In this document: piece after piece, positions 1 through 8,723 of the stretch
Layout of the letters: each line of letters begins with the position of its first letter
Position numbering within the stretch: the stretch's first letter is position 1
Assembly: GCF_030388325.1 (NCBI RefSeq)
Contig: NZ_CP103794.1
Coordinates: 4,092,001 to 4,156,000, forward strand
Reading direction: 5' to 3'
From: Flavobacterium johnsoniae
Lineage (GTDB): Bacteria; Bacteroidota; Bacteroidia; Flavobacteriales; Flavobacteriaceae
DNA: 64,000 nt
The notes under the pieces: model-generated
Database searches by the model: none
The model's input: the letters and a program-made list of their open reading frames with translations, nothing else
Told to the model about the DNA's origin: nothing
Made by a program: the position numbers and the translations under genes

Positions 1-658
1 TGGCAACAAAAAATACTTTCTGATTTTTTGCCCAACCTGTACTATAACGGTAACCGCTGATAGTATTGGCATCTTCAATTTTGATAGACGTTTTTAGCTC
101 CTTATCCCAGTTAATCGCAAAACCAAGATCTACAACAACCGACTGAACGTCGTTATTATTATAGGTATATTTATGGTATGCGGTTCTTTGCGTAGAAGTT
201 AATTCTACATTGATCTTAGGATCTTCAAGAAAAACTTGGTAAGAACCCGGTGTTGCTTTTTCGTTAACATGATTATATTTTGATTTATACGGAAGGAAAT
301 CGCGTGAAGCGGCTTTGGCGGTTAAGTCTAATTTTTTGTTTGTCGGCATAAATAAAATATCTGCCAAATCACCGATTCCTGTCCCGCTTAAGTGTAAGTG
401 ACTAAATCCAGAAACTATGGAGTCAGAATAATGATAACCAGAACACCAATCCCAGCTTGAAATTCCATTATCCGGACTCACTTGCAGCATCCCAAACGGA
501 ACTGTTGCGCCAGGATACGTATGTCCGTGACCTCCAGTACCAATAAATGGATCTACATAATTTGTTGCAAAATTTTTGTGATCTGTATTTTTATCTACTT
601 TTATTTTGCAACTTGCAATAAAAATTACCGTTAAAGAGAGCAGAGTAATTTTCTTCAT
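1..658 (-). CDS. GH92 alpha-mannosidase-like lipoprotein, N-terminal part (runs off left edge)
   Basis: The first 219 codons are visible; the rest lies beyond base 1. The start ATG is at 656-658 and is followed by a lipoprotein signal peptide with Cys at residue 17 (IASCK), so the enzyme is probably surface or periplasmic and lipid-anchored. Residues around 35-60 carry the GH92 opening motif (VDPFIGTGGHGHTYPGA, then VPFGM), and further on comes GFSHLHLSGTG, which lines part of the calcium-dependent active site in this family. GH92 enzymes are exo-alpha-mannosidases acting on N-glycan or mannan. The gene is divergent from the kinase at 789 and probably ends a neighbouring locus rather than belonging to the pectin PUL. 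The family call is firm; linkage specificity cannot be read from this part. Confidence 0.88.
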   Translation of the reverse strand, partial: MKKITLLSLTVIFIASCKIKVDKNTDHKNFATNYVDPFIGTGGHGHTYPGATVPFGMLQVSPDNGISSWDWCSGYHYSDSIVSGFSHLHLSGTGIGDLADILFMPTNKKLDLTAKAASRDFLPYKSKYNHVNEKATPGSYQVFLEDPKINVELTSTQRTAYHKYTYNNNDVQSVVVDLGFAINWDKELKTSIKIEDANTISGYRYSTGWAKNQKVFFVA

Positions 659-788
659 ATCAAAACAATATTAATTTAACTTTAAATTTAGATAAATTCA
701 ACTTTTACCAAAATAATTTTAGACGGACGACATTTAAACGGCTCTAAACATCAAAAAATACTAACAAACGACATTCTAAATTATCCAT
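659..788. promoter_or_regulatory. Divergent promoter region between GH92 and the sensor kinase
   Basis: This 130-bp AT-rich spacer separates the diverging starts of the GH92 gene and the histidine kinase, so both promoters should lie here. The 8-mer ACGACATT occurs twice in direct orientation (727-734 and 768-775). LytTR-type regulators bind direct repeats, so these could be their site, but the match is short and the spacing is not typical. No clear -33/-7 pair stands out. Confidence 0.35.
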
Positions 789-1847
789 ATGATTTTTAAT
801 TCAAGCAAGCTTTATAGGTTACCAATTCGCTATCATGTTTACTTCTGGCTGACGTATTTTGTATTCAATACATTCCGCTGGGGAAGTTATTTTAACGATT
901 ATGTTTACTCTTTAAAAACAACTTTGCTCGGTTTCCCAATTCACATGGCTTTATGTTATCTTAATATTTTGGTATTGATGCCGCATTTGGTTTATCGCAA
1001 AAAATACTTCCTATATATTATAAGTGTACTTTCTGCCATTTTTGTCATGGTCGTCATAAAATTCAATTTGACTTATTTGCTGATTACGCACAATGTCTGG
1101 CCAGAAGGTCCGCAAACTATTAATACGCTTACGCTAAATTATACAATTGATATGATGATGGGCGAATTATATGTTATGACTTTTGTTACGGCTATTAAAA
1201 TTACCCTAGATTTATTGCAAGAACAAAAACGTGTAACCGACTTAGAAAAATCGCAATTGGAAACTGAATTATTGTTTTTAAAATCTCAGATTTCACCGCA
1301 CTTTTTCTTTAACACCTTAAATAATATTTATTCGCTTTCTGTAGAGAAATCAAATAAAACGCCAAAAATAGTTTTAAAGCTTTCCGAATTAATGCGTTAT
1401 ATGCTTTATGAAACAAAAGAAAAGAAACAGTCTCTGGAAAATGAAATTCTTTGCATTCAGAATTATCTTGATTTGGAAAGAATTAGAAACGGAGAACGCT
1501 TAGAAGTCAATATGTATATTTCTGGAGATATTCATGATAAAGAAATTTCCCCCGTTCTACTTCTGACTTTCGTCGAAAATGCCTTTAAACATGGAGTAAA
1601 CAAAAACACAGGAAATGTTGTTATTGATATTAATTTCAAAGTAAAAGGAGATTATCTCTATTTTATTATTTCAAACCCAATGCCTGAAATTACCGTACAT
1701 AAAGATAATTTTAACAAGTCAAGTGGTATAGGTATTGAAAACGTGAAAAAAAGACTTGAATTAGGATATAATAAAAGTGACTATAAGCTTTCATTTAAAA
1801 ATAAAAAGAATATTTTTGTCGTTAAACTAGTTATAAAAGTCACATAG
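789..1847 (+). CDS. LytS/YehU-type sensor histidine kinase
   Basis: A 352-residue membrane histidine kinase. The N-terminal half has about four hydrophobic segments (roughly residues 15-30, 48-66, 73-100 and 120-142), then a short coiled linker. The His_kinase domain (PF06580 type) follows with the phosphorylation motif SPHFFFNTLNNI (His171). The ATPase domain has the N-box LLTFVENAFKHG and a glycine motif near GIGIENVKKRL. Unlike classical kinases there is no separate sensor domain; sensing is presumably by the membrane segments. It is followed 65 bp downstream by a LytTR response regulator, and the two should form a phosphorelay. The partner is clear; the stimulus is not. Nothing in the sequence ties the pair to the pectin genes, and the divergent GH92 gene is a plausible target. 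Confidence 0.9.
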   Translation: MIFNSSKLYRLPIRYHVYFWLTYFVFNTFRWGSYFNDYVYSLKTTLLGFPIHMALCYLNILVLMPHLVYRKKYFLYIISVLSAIFVMVVIKFNLTYLLITHNVWPEGPQTINTLTLNYTIDMMMGELYVMTFVTAIKITLDLLQEQKRVTDLEKSQLETELLFLKSQISPHFFFNTLNNIYSLSVEKSNKTPKIVLKLSELMRYMLYETKEKKQSLENEILCIQNYLDLERIRNGERLEVNMYISGDIHDKEISPVLLLTFVENAFKHGVNKNTGNVVIDINFKVKGDYLYFIISNPMPEITVHKDNFNKSSGIGIENVKKRLELGYNKSDYKLSFKNKKNIFVVKLVIKVT

Positions 1848-1918
1848 CCCACACTTTTAGAAGTTTAGAAAACTATACCTACAAAAAACCACATATAGGC
1901 CTAAATAATATTTTGCAA

Positions 1919-2632
1919 ATGAAAATAAAGTGTTTAATTATCGATGATGAGCCATTGGCAATAAACGTTATTAAGAATTATATTGAACAAATTGAAGATT
2001 TAGAATTAATAAACACCTTCAGTAATTCTATTGAAGGATTAAATTTTTTAAAGAACAATACTATTGATGTAATTTTTCTAGACATAAACATGCCAGTTTT
2101 AGACGGTATAAATTTTATTAAAAGTTTAGAAAATCCGCCTTTACTTATTATTACCAGCGCTTACGATCAATTTGCAATTGAAACGTACGAACTTGACGTG
2201 CTAGATTATCTGGTAAAACCAATCGAGTTTCCGAGATTAATGAAAGCCGTTAATAAAATAAACAAACGTCTTAACAATACGAGTAAACTTCCGCAGGAAA
2301 ATAGCAAAGAAAATCCTTTTATCTTCGTAAAAATCGACAAGAAAAAAATGAAGAAGATTTTCTTGAACGAAATTTTAGTAATAGAAAGTTTAAAAGATTA
2401 CCTAAAAATCAGCACAACTTCAGGAAAATTTATCATTCACAGCACTTTATCAGATTTTACAAGTTTACTGCCTGAAAGAGATTTCATCAGAATTCACAGA
2501 TCATATACAATTGCAATTGATAAAATTGATGCAGTTGAAGGAAACAGCATTGAAATTGAAGGACTTAGATATGTTATCGGAAGATCTTATATCGACGAAG
2601 TAAAACAGAAAATCTTGAATTCTTCTATTTAG
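1919..2632 (+). CDS. LytTR-family response regulator
   Basis: A 237-residue response regulator. The ATG at 1919 is preferred over an upstream in-frame TTG at 1913 because it gives the standard opening MKIKCLIIDDEP. The receiver domain (residues 1-115) has the acidic pair D9/D10, phosphoacceptor D55 (FLDINMP), the switch Thr/Ser region LIITSAYD and the conserved K100 (LVKP). A LytTR DNA-binding domain fills residues about 135-237 (KIFLNEILVIESLKDYLKI, then FIRIHRSYTIA). Such regulators bind direct repeats. It is very probably co-transcribed with the kinase upstream and is followed by a repeat hairpin and a terminator. The target genes are not shown by the sequence. Confidence 0.92.
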   Translation: MKIKCLIIDDEPLAINVIKNYIEQIEDLELINTFSNSIEGLNFLKNNTIDVIFLDINMPVLDGINFIKSLENPPLLIITSAYDQFAIETYELDVLDYLVKPIEFPRLMKAVNKINKRLNNTSKLPQENSKENPFIFVKIDKKKMKKIFLNEILVIESLKDYLKISTTSGKFIIHSTLSDFTSLLPERDFIRIHRSYTIAIDKIDAVEGNSIEIEGLRYVIGRSYIDEVKQKILNSSI

Positions 2633-2645
2633 ATTATTAAAATTT

Positions 2646-2784
2646 AAACGCAAAGGCGCAAAGAATTACGCAAAGTTCGCAAAGTTTATTTACAAAGCTT
2701 TGCGAACTTTTTTTGCTCAATCTTTAAATATAAAGAATAAAAAACCTTTGCGAACTTTGCGTAATTCTTTGCGCCTTTGCGGTT
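2646..2784. repeat. Long inverted repeat (family R) with a third internal copy
   Basis: Two 39-bp arms (2646-2684 and 2746-2784) are reverse complements with one mismatch and contain the phrase GCAAAGGCGCAAAGAATTAC. A partial third copy at 2698-2710 (CTTTGCGAACTTT) also pairs with 2672-2684, so two alternative hairpins are possible. It sits between the regulator pair and the convergent nagB gene. Confidence 0.9.
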
Positions 2785-2802
2785 AAAAAAATACTAGAAA
2801 AC

Positions 2803-2833
2803 AAAAAAGCAGTCTCTCCAGACTGCTTTTTTT
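2803..2833. terminator. Bidirectional rho-independent terminator
   Basis: An 8-bp stem (AAGCAGTC at 2807-2814 with GACTGCTT at 2821-2828) with a six-base loop is flanked by A-runs on the left and T-runs on the right. It can therefore end transcripts in both directions, as expected between the convergent regulator and nagB genes. Confidence 0.85.
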
Positions 2834-2903
2834 CTCAATTATAGGTAACTAACCAAAATAAACCATGAAAAATAGTTTATTATCTTCATTGCTGGAAAAA
2901 CAC

Positions 2904-4817
2904 CTAGAAATGATAACGTTTAAACGCCTCAATAGCCGAATAATCTGCTAATCCTAAGCTGTGGTATTTTTCTGCAGTCAATCTATTTCTGTCTTCAACT
3001 CGCACCCAAAACTCCCTGCTATCATCACCTTGAAACATTACGCCGTCTTTTTGAGACTGGTGATAAAAAATAGCATGTCGCTTCTTTAAAACTTGGTCAG
3101 GACTCATTGGTACTGCCATGTCAATTTGGTACGATTCCCATTCATGCCAAGCGCCTCTGTAAAGCCAAACCCAGCAATCATTCATAAAACTTACGTTCTT
3201 TAGCCTTTTTAAAGCTTCAAACAAACTATCCAAACACACTTTATGAGTTCCGTGTGGATCTGCTAAATCTCCAGCGGCATAAATTTGATGCGGTTTTATT
3301 CTTTCAATAATGTCACACATAATGTCGACATCTGCATCCGAAAGATTATTCTTTTTAACTGTTCCTGTTTCGTAAAACGGAAGATCTAAAAAGTTTACAT
3401 TAGCATCTGGCAAACCAATATAACGCGTAGCTCCAAAAGATTCGCTTCTTCTAATTAATCCTTTTAATTTTCTAACTTCTGGCGAATCGATTTCGTTTCC
3501 AGTTCTGTTTTTAAGGAAATCAATAATTTCCTGAGAAACTTTAGAATCTGGATTCACGGCTTTTGAAATTTCTGCAAACTTCAACGCTTCTTCATTTGAA
3601 ACGGCAATATTCCCAGAAGTCTGATATGCTACATGAACATCATGTCCCTGCTCTACCAAACGGTCAAAAGTTCCTCCCATCGAAATCACATCATCATCTG
3701 GATGCGGACTGAAAATAATGATTCTTTTCTTTTCCGGCGTGGAACGCTCCGGTCTATAAGTATCATCTGCATTGGGTTTTCCGCCCGGCCATCCCGTGAT
3801 GGTTTGCTGCATTTTATTAAACATTTTAATGTTCAAATCGTATGCAGTTCCTTCCTCCGTCAAAAGACTCGACATTCCGTGGTCGTTATAATCTTTATCC
3901 GTCAGTTTTAGGAAAGGTTTCTTCGTTAACTCACTTAACCAAGCCACCGCTTTTAATTTTAGTTCGTCTGTCCAAACACAAGACTTTACCAGCCAAGGCG
4001 TTTTTACACGCGTTAATTCAGACGAAGCTTCTGTATCTAGAACAAATGTTGTGTTGTGATGCTCTTGTAAATACGTTGCTGGCACTTGCGAAGAAACCTC
4101 GCCCTCGATTGTCTTTTTTATAATTCCTGCTTTACTGATTCCCCAACCTAGTAAAACAATTCTTTTTGCATTCCTAACGGTTCCAATTCCCATTGTAATG
4201 GCTTTTCTCGGAACATTGTCAATTCCTAAAAAAGAAGAAGCCGCGTCAATTCTCGTAACGTGATCCAGAGTTATACTTCTAGTTCCTGAGTTTACGTGCG
4301 AACCTGGCTCATTAAACCCGATATGCCCAGTTCTTCCGATTCCTAAAAGCTGAAAATCTAATCCTCCGTAAGAGATGATTTTCATCTCATAATCAATACA
4401 ATATTGCTGTAATTCCTCTGCACTTACTTGTCCGTCTGGAATATTTATATTTTCTGGATGAATGTTTACATGATGAAATAAATGCTCATGCATAAAATGA
4501 TAATAACTCTGAATATCATTTTTATCCATCGGATAATATTCATCTAAATTGAAAGTAACTACGTTTGCAAAACTTAGCCCTTCCTCTTTATGCATTCTCA
4601 CCAATTCTTCGTAAACTTTAATTGGCGAAGAACCTGTTGCCAAACCTAAAACACAAGGTTCGTTTAGTTCATTTTTTCTCTGAATTAAATTGGCAATTTC
4701 GCGAGCAACTAAGACAGAAGCTTCTTGCGAAGATTCGAAAATAACATTATGAATTTTCTCGTAACGAGTTTCTTCAAATTTACCAGCTTCTCTAAAACCT
4801 ATATCTTCTTTAATCAT
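2904..4817 (-). CDS. nagB: Glucosamine-6-phosphate deaminase fused to a PIG-L/LmbE-like deacetylase domain
   Basis: A 637-residue cytoplasmic protein. The N-terminal half (about residues 20-280) is a NagB deaminase: phosphate-binding GLATGSSP (58-65), NLDEYYP with catalytic Asp92, and GIGRTGHIGFNEPGS with the general base His165 and E170. NagB converts glucosamine-6-phosphate to fructose-6-phosphate and ammonia. The C-terminal part (about 360-637) is a PIG-L/LmbE-type domain with the metal-binding motif SPHPDDD and a later DPHGTHK. This two-domain form is common in Bacteroidota, so it is not an unusual fusion. The role of the second domain is not established; deacetylation of an N-acetyl sugar is the usual guess. 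It is a housekeeping amino-sugar gene next to the locus rather than a pectin gene. Confidence 0.93.
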   Translation of the reverse strand: MIKEDIGFREAGKFEETRYEKIHNVIFESSQEASVLVAREIANLIQRKNELNEPCVLGLATGSSPIKVYEELVRMHKEEGLSFANVVTFNLDEYYPMDKNDIQSYYHFMHEHLFHHVNIHPENINIPDGQVSAEELQQYCIDYEMKIISYGGLDFQLLGIGRTGHIGFNEPGSHVNSGTRSITLDHVTRIDAASSFLGIDNVPRKAITMGIGTVRNAKRIVLLGWGISKAGIIKKTIEGEVSSQVPATYLQEHHNTTFVLDTEASSELTRVKTPWLVKSCVWTDELKLKAVAWLSELTKKPFLKLTDKDYNDHGMSSLLTEEGTAYDLNIKMFNKMQQTITGWPGGKPNADDTYRPERSTPEKKRIIIFSPHPDDDVISMGGTFDRLVEQGHDVHVAYQTSGNIAVSNEEALKFAEISKAVNPDSKVSQEIIDFLKNRTGNEIDSPEVRKLKGLIRRSESFGATRYIGLPDANVNFLDLPFYETGTVKKNNLSDADVDIMCDIIERIKPHQIYAAGDLADPHGTHKVCLDSLFEALKRLKNVSFMNDCWVWLYRGAWHEWESYQIDMAVPMSPDQVLKKRHAIFYHQSQKDGVMFQGDDSREFWVRVEDRNRLTAEKYHSLGLADYSAIEAFKRYHF

Positions 4818-5122
4818 TTGCCGCTTGCCATTTAATTAGTAAGATAAAAGTAGAATTAAATTACTCTTTCCTATTAAAATTTCGACTAATAACGATTGCG
4901 CTTCGGCAGAAAGCAAAATAAAGCAGTCCCAAAAAAAGCAACTTCTTTTTTTAAAGCTTCGGAGAAGCTCAATATTTATAGCAAAAAGAATAAAGATTTA
5001 CAGCATAAAGCTCCGGAGGAACGACATATTATTGAGATTGTAAAAAAATATGTCGTTCCTCCGGAGCTTTTTTTGTCTTATTGCAATTCTATAAATATTT
5101 CACCCCGCTGGGGTTTACGTAT
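4818..5122. other. Gene-free spacer with a perfect inverted repeat
   Basis: A spacer of about 305 bp between the nagB start and the GH29 stop. It holds the palindrome at 5007-5070 and a GC-rich patch CCCCGCTGGGG near 5103. A plus-strand open frame across it is explained by the palindrome and has no protein-like character. The 78 bp just upstream of nagB should hold its promoter. Confidence 0.6.
5007..5070. repeat. 23-bp perfect inverted repeat (family S)
   Basis: Arms 5007-5029 and 5048-5070 are perfect reverse complements (core GCTCCGGAGGAACGACATAT), with an 18-base AT-rich loop. On the plus strand the right arm ends in a T-run, so the hairpin could also terminate transcription. It lies 3' of the GH29 stop on the opposite strand. 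Confidence 0.9.
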
Positions 5123-7216
5123 TTACTCCACAACTCCAATTTCAGCAATAGAAACAGTTTGACTATTTCCTACTGCTCCTGTAGCTACAAATCTTAAAAA
5201 TCTTGCTTTTACCACAGTAAAACTCTTAATTTGTTCAATTGGATTGTGTTTGATATTTGAGAATTCTCCTTCCGATCGCTTCGTCCAAGTTATATTATCT
5301 TCGCTCGTATAAAACTCATAATTTGAAATCAAACTCAAATTGCTTCCAACTTGCTGTGGCGTATAGGTAAAACCTTTTATTGTGCTCAATTCTCCCATAT
5401 CAATAATTATGGTTTGAGGCAATTTATTTTCATTGTTCCCGAATCCACAAGCGGTATTAGCATCGCCATCAATAATTTTCTCAACCGATTTATCATCTCC
5501 GCTAGAAATAGAAATTACTCTCCATTTTTCTTTAGAAACACCATATTTTGCAGTTTTCACGGCGCTGTTGATTTTCTCTTTCGTATTTCTAGAAATGGCT
5601 TGAATTGTAACTGCTTTATTATAAGTAAAAGGAGCTTTATATAAAATACTTTTTTCCGAAGGTTTTTTTCCGTCAAGCGAATAATAAACGGCATTTCCAT
5701 CTTCCGATTTAATCGTAACCAAACCATTTTTATCACGAAGAATTTGAGGCTCTTTAACGAAAGTTGGTGCATTAAACGCTTCAATTGTACTGATTACAAA
5801 TCCAGCTTTTGCATCTAAAATATTGATTCTAATTGCCGAAGCGATAACACGATCTAAACGCAGAATTCTTTTGTAACCAATTGTAGTTTCATTGGCAATT
5901 GTTTTCCATTGTCCGTTTACATTTGCTTCAACAGAAAATGATTTCACACGTTGACCAAGTTTAATATATTCTTGAAGTAAAAGTCTATTAATTGCCGTTG
6001 GTTTTTTAAACGTAAATTCTATTGAAGCTTGTTTTACTTTATCATCTGTTGCCCAATAAGTATTTTTATTTCCGTCAATAACATTCTGAGGTTCGAAATT
6101 AGAATCGTTTCCACGAATGTTCGAAGCTTGGACTTTCGTTTCTGCTAATAATTCTTTCTTGAAATCGGCTTTAATTGTCGCAACTAATTCTTTCAATCTT
6201 GCTTCATCATTTTCGTGAACTAAACCTCGTTTATCAACTGGAAGATTTAATAACAAAGTCGCATTTCGTCCGATCGATTCATAATAAATATCGACCATTT
6301 CGTCAAGCGAACGCACTTTATCGTCTTCCACCGAATGATAAAACCATCCTGGTCTTATCGAAACGTCGGCTTCTCCTGGAACCCATTTTTCTCCGTCTTC
6401 ATGTCCAGACATAAATTCGCTATAATGCACTTTTCCAGCCAACTCATCTTTCTGGCGAAGCAACGACCAATTTGTTTTTCCTGCACGTCCTTCTTCATTA
6501 CCAATCCATCTTGCTTCAGACGGACCAACTCCCCAAACCAAAGTTTTTGGTGCGATGTCGTAAATTAATTTATAGGTTTCATCCCAATTATAATACGTAA
6601 GCGAATTGATTTTTCTGGTTTCGTTTGCACCGCCATAATAGCCGTCTCCGCCGTTTGCTCCGTCAAACCACATTTCGAAAACATCGCCGTAATTCGTCAA
6701 TAATTCTTTTAACTGATTCCTGAAATACGTAACATATTCAGGTTTTCCATATTGCGGATGATTTCTATCCCAAGGCGAAAGGTATAATCCTAATTTTAAA
6801 TCGTACTCTTTGCAGGCAGCAGCCAATTCTTTTACCAAATCACCTTTACCATTTTCCCAAGGCGAATTCTTTACAGAACGTTCAGTATACGCTGATGGCC
6901 AAAGACAAAAACCATCGTGATGTTTAGCAACCAGAATAATTCCTTTCATTCCAGCCTCTTTCACCACGCGCGCCCATTGGCGAACATCTAATTGCGACGG
7001 ATTAAAAAGTTCTGGCGATTCGTCTCCAAAACCCCATTCTTTATTGGTAAATGTATTTAGTGAAAAATGCACAAAAGCATAGAATTCCATTTCCTGCCAA
7101 TCGATTTGTTTTTGCGTCGGAACTGGTCCAAAAGGTTTTGGAGCATTGGCAAATTCTTGTGCCGAACTGCTAAAAATTACACCAAAAAGACATAAAGAAA
7201 GGTAAATGTTTTTCAT
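5123..7216 (-). CDS. GH29 alpha-L-fucosidase with discoidin-type and chitobiase-C domains
   Basis: A 697-residue secreted enzyme with a signal peptide ending at SSAQ (residue 20). The GH29 barrel occupies about 25-365: HHDGFCLWPS (99-108) and the nucleophile Asp185 in EMWFDGANG. It is followed by an F5/8 type C (discoidin) carbohydrate-binding domain (about 375-485), a CHB_HEX_C_1-like beta-sandwich (about 490-560) and a second F5/8 type C domain (about 565-697). GH29 enzymes release alpha-L-fucose by a retaining mechanism. The length and appended domains match the group acting on alpha-1,3/1,4-fucosyl branches, but specificity is inferred. Fucose occurs in rhamnogalacturonan II and xyloglucan, so a link to the pectin locus is plausible though it lies at its distal end. 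Confidence 0.93.
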   Translation of the reverse strand: MKNIYLSLCLFGVIFSSSAQEFANAPKPFGPVPTQKQIDWQEMEFYAFVHFSLNTFTNKEWGFGDESPELFNPSQLDVRQWARVVKEAGMKGIILVAKHHDGFCLWPSAYTERSVKNSPWENGKGDLVKELAAACKEYDLKLGLYLSPWDRNHPQYGKPEYVTYFRNQLKELLTNYGDVFEMWFDGANGGDGYYGGANETRKINSLTYYNWDETYKLIYDIAPKTLVWGVGPSEARWIGNEEGRAGKTNWSLLRQKDELAGKVHYSEFMSGHEDGEKWVPGEADVSIRPGWFYHSVEDDKVRSLDEMVDIYYESIGRNATLLLNLPVDKRGLVHENDEARLKELVATIKADFKKELLAETKVQASNIRGNDSNFEPQNVIDGNKNTYWATDDKVKQASIEFTFKKPTAINRLLLQEYIKLGQRVKSFSVEANVNGQWKTIANETTIGYKRILRLDRVIASAIRINILDAKAGFVISTIEAFNAPTFVKEPQILRDKNGLVTIKSEDGNAVYYSLDGKKPSEKSILYKAPFTYNKAVTIQAISRNTKEKINSAVKTAKYGVSKEKWRVISISSGDDKSVEKIIDGDANTACGFGNNENKLPQTIIIDMGELSTIKGFTYTPQQVGSNLSLISNYEFYTSEDNITWTKRSEGEFSNIKHNPIEQIKSFTVVKARFLRFVATGAVGNSQTVSIAEIGVVE

Positions 7217-7354
7217 TGCTGATCTGCTTTAAAATAGTCTATAAAACATAAATGTACTATAAATTGAATTTGCTTGTATAGAATTTCGACCAACAACAAA
7301 TCTTAAAGTGTTTTTGGCAGAAAGTACATTTTACTAAAAATTGATTTTTATGAA

Positions 7355-8002
7355 TTAAGTAAAACTTTTAGTCTTTAATCTTAAAACAGAAATCAAAATA
7401 ATAGATAAAACCACAAAAGCAATTAAGATAAATATACCATTTACAATTGCAGTTTTGAAACCCAATTTAGTTGCATCAATAAAAGGATACGGATAAAAAC
7501 TTGTGAGAATTCCGTGAAACAAAGTGTAAATGATGTAAATGATTGGATAAATCAACCAAAAAGAAATAACTTTAAAAGATATCTTTTGCGGACTTACAAA
7601 AAACAGCCAATAAAAGAAAAATAATACTGGAACTACGGTGTGAAAAATTTCACTGACAATACGGTGATGTCCCTTTAAATCAACAATTTGACGAAGAAGC
7701 AGATTAAAAACAATTCCAACAATCAAGATATAAACCGTAATTGCAGTAATTGTAGTGCATTTTCTAAAAAAAGTATTCATTGCACATTTTCCGCCAAATA
7801 ACAGCATGGCAGTACAAATGAAAACTATAGTATTTGTGGTAATAGTAAAAAAACTAAAAAAACGAACTGCGGCACTGAAAAAAGTAAATTCAGAACCTTT
7901 TAGCAATAAATAAAACTGTACTGGCAAAGCGTATAATTCTAAAGAAAAAATAATACCCAGCAAAATTTCCCCCTTTATTTTTGTGGTATTTTGTATTTCC
8001 AT
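7355..8002 (-). CDS. Pr6Pr family integral membrane protein
   Basis: A 215-residue protein with six hydrophobic helices and few charged residues, matching the Pr6Pr (FAR-17a/AIG1-like) family in length and topology. Conserved-looking features include the Phe-rich second helix (FFSFFTITTNTIVF) and a His in the region HRIVSEIFHTVVPVLFFFYW. No enzymatic role is established for the bacterial members. The ATG is at 8000-8002. It stands alone, 47 bp downstream of the YdeI-like gene, and has no visible link to polysaccharide use. Confidence 0.75.
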   Translation of the reverse strand: MEIQNTTKIKGEILLGIIFSLELYALPVQFYLLLKGSEFTFFSAAVRFFSFFTITTNTIVFICTAMLLFGGKCAMNTFFRKCTTITAITVYILIVGIVFNLLLRQIVDLKGHHRIVSEIFHTVVPVLFFFYWLFFVSPQKISFKVISFWLIYPIIYIIYTLFHGILTSFYPYPFIDATKLGFKTAIVNGIFILIAFVVLSIILISVLRLKTKSFT

Positions 8003-8049
8003 ATAGCACTATAAATCAATACACTAAAATAATAAATTTTATATAATCT

Positions 8050-8607
8050 TTACAATACCCTTTTTTGTTTTTCGCTTTCCACAATTGTCTTTTCTAATCT
8101 TGATAATTGAGTCTTTTCTTGCTTGGCACTCATAATCCAATGAATCATTACTTTTTTGTATGAAGGTGCTTGTTTCTCGAAAAAATCCCAAGCAGTTTTA
8201 TTGCTTTTAAACTGTTTTTCATAAACTTCCAAAAGCGGAACAGGCTCTTTTTCGTGAGAATATATTTTGGATTTATTTTCGGTTCTAAGACTAAAAGCTT
8301 TCAAACCAGCTTCTTTCATAAGTCCAGCTTTAGTTAAATCTTCCATTTTTTGAATATTGATAGCACTCCAAATACTGGAAGTTTTTCTAGGCGTAAAACG
8401 AATGGTATAACTATCCTTATCGATAGATTTTCGAACACCATCTATCCAACCAAAACAAAGCGCTTGATCTACAGATTCTGGCCAAGTTATAGAAGGTTTT
8501 CCGCTTGTAACTTTATAAAAACCAACTAAAAGTTCTTTCTCGCTTTGATGATTTTTCTCAAGCCATTTTCTAAATTCTGATTGGTTTGCGAAGAAAGTTG
8601 GTGTCAT
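8050..8607 (-). CDS. YdeI/OmpD-associated family protein
   Basis: A 185-residue cytoplasmic protein of the YdeI family (bacteriocin-protection/OmpD-associated annotations). The typical signature is visible: FRKWLEKNH near residue 11, the phrase ITWPESVDQALCFGWIDGVR (about 40-59), RFTPRKTSSIWSAIN, and a C-terminal Lys-rich helix. There is no signal peptide or membrane segment. The molecular function is not known with confidence. It is probably in a short two-gene transcript with the Pr6Pr gene and is a passenger relative to the PUL. Confidence 0.85.
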   Translation of the reverse strand: MTPTFFANQSEFRKWLEKNHQSEKELLVGFYKVTSGKPSITWPESVDQALCFGWIDGVRKSIDKDSYTIRFTPRKTSSIWSAINIQKMEDLTKAGLMKEAGLKAFSLRTENKSKIYSHEKEPVPLLEVYEKQFKSNKTAWDFFEKQAPSYKKVMIHWIMSAKQEKTQLSRLEKTIVESEKQKRVL

Positions 8608-8666
8608 TTTTCTACTTATTTTTATAATGAAAATTATTAACGTAATTCAATATGGCTCTAAATTAC

Positions 8667-8705
8667 AAACTTCCGTTTAAATTGCTCTAAACGGAAGTTT
8701 TACTT
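8667..8705. terminator. Rho-independent terminator 3' of the symporter gene
   Basis: A 13-bp stem (8667-8679 with 8688-8700, AAACTTCCGTTTA and its complement) with an 8-base loop, lying about 20 bp past the symporter stop in the minus direction. Both flanks are AT-rich, so it may act on both strands. It marks the 3' end of the RuBisCO-like/kinase operon. Confidence 0.75.
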
Positions 8706-8723
8706 TTATAAAATAATAAGAAA

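Noticed and set aside
727..775. Direct ACGACATT repeats as a firm LytTR binding site
   Set aside because: Only 8 bp and 41 bp apart; kept as a weak note in the promoter entry.
4896..5162. Plus-strand open frame of 88 codons
   Set aside because: It runs through a perfect inverted repeat and into the end of the GH29 gene; no protein-like composition or domain.
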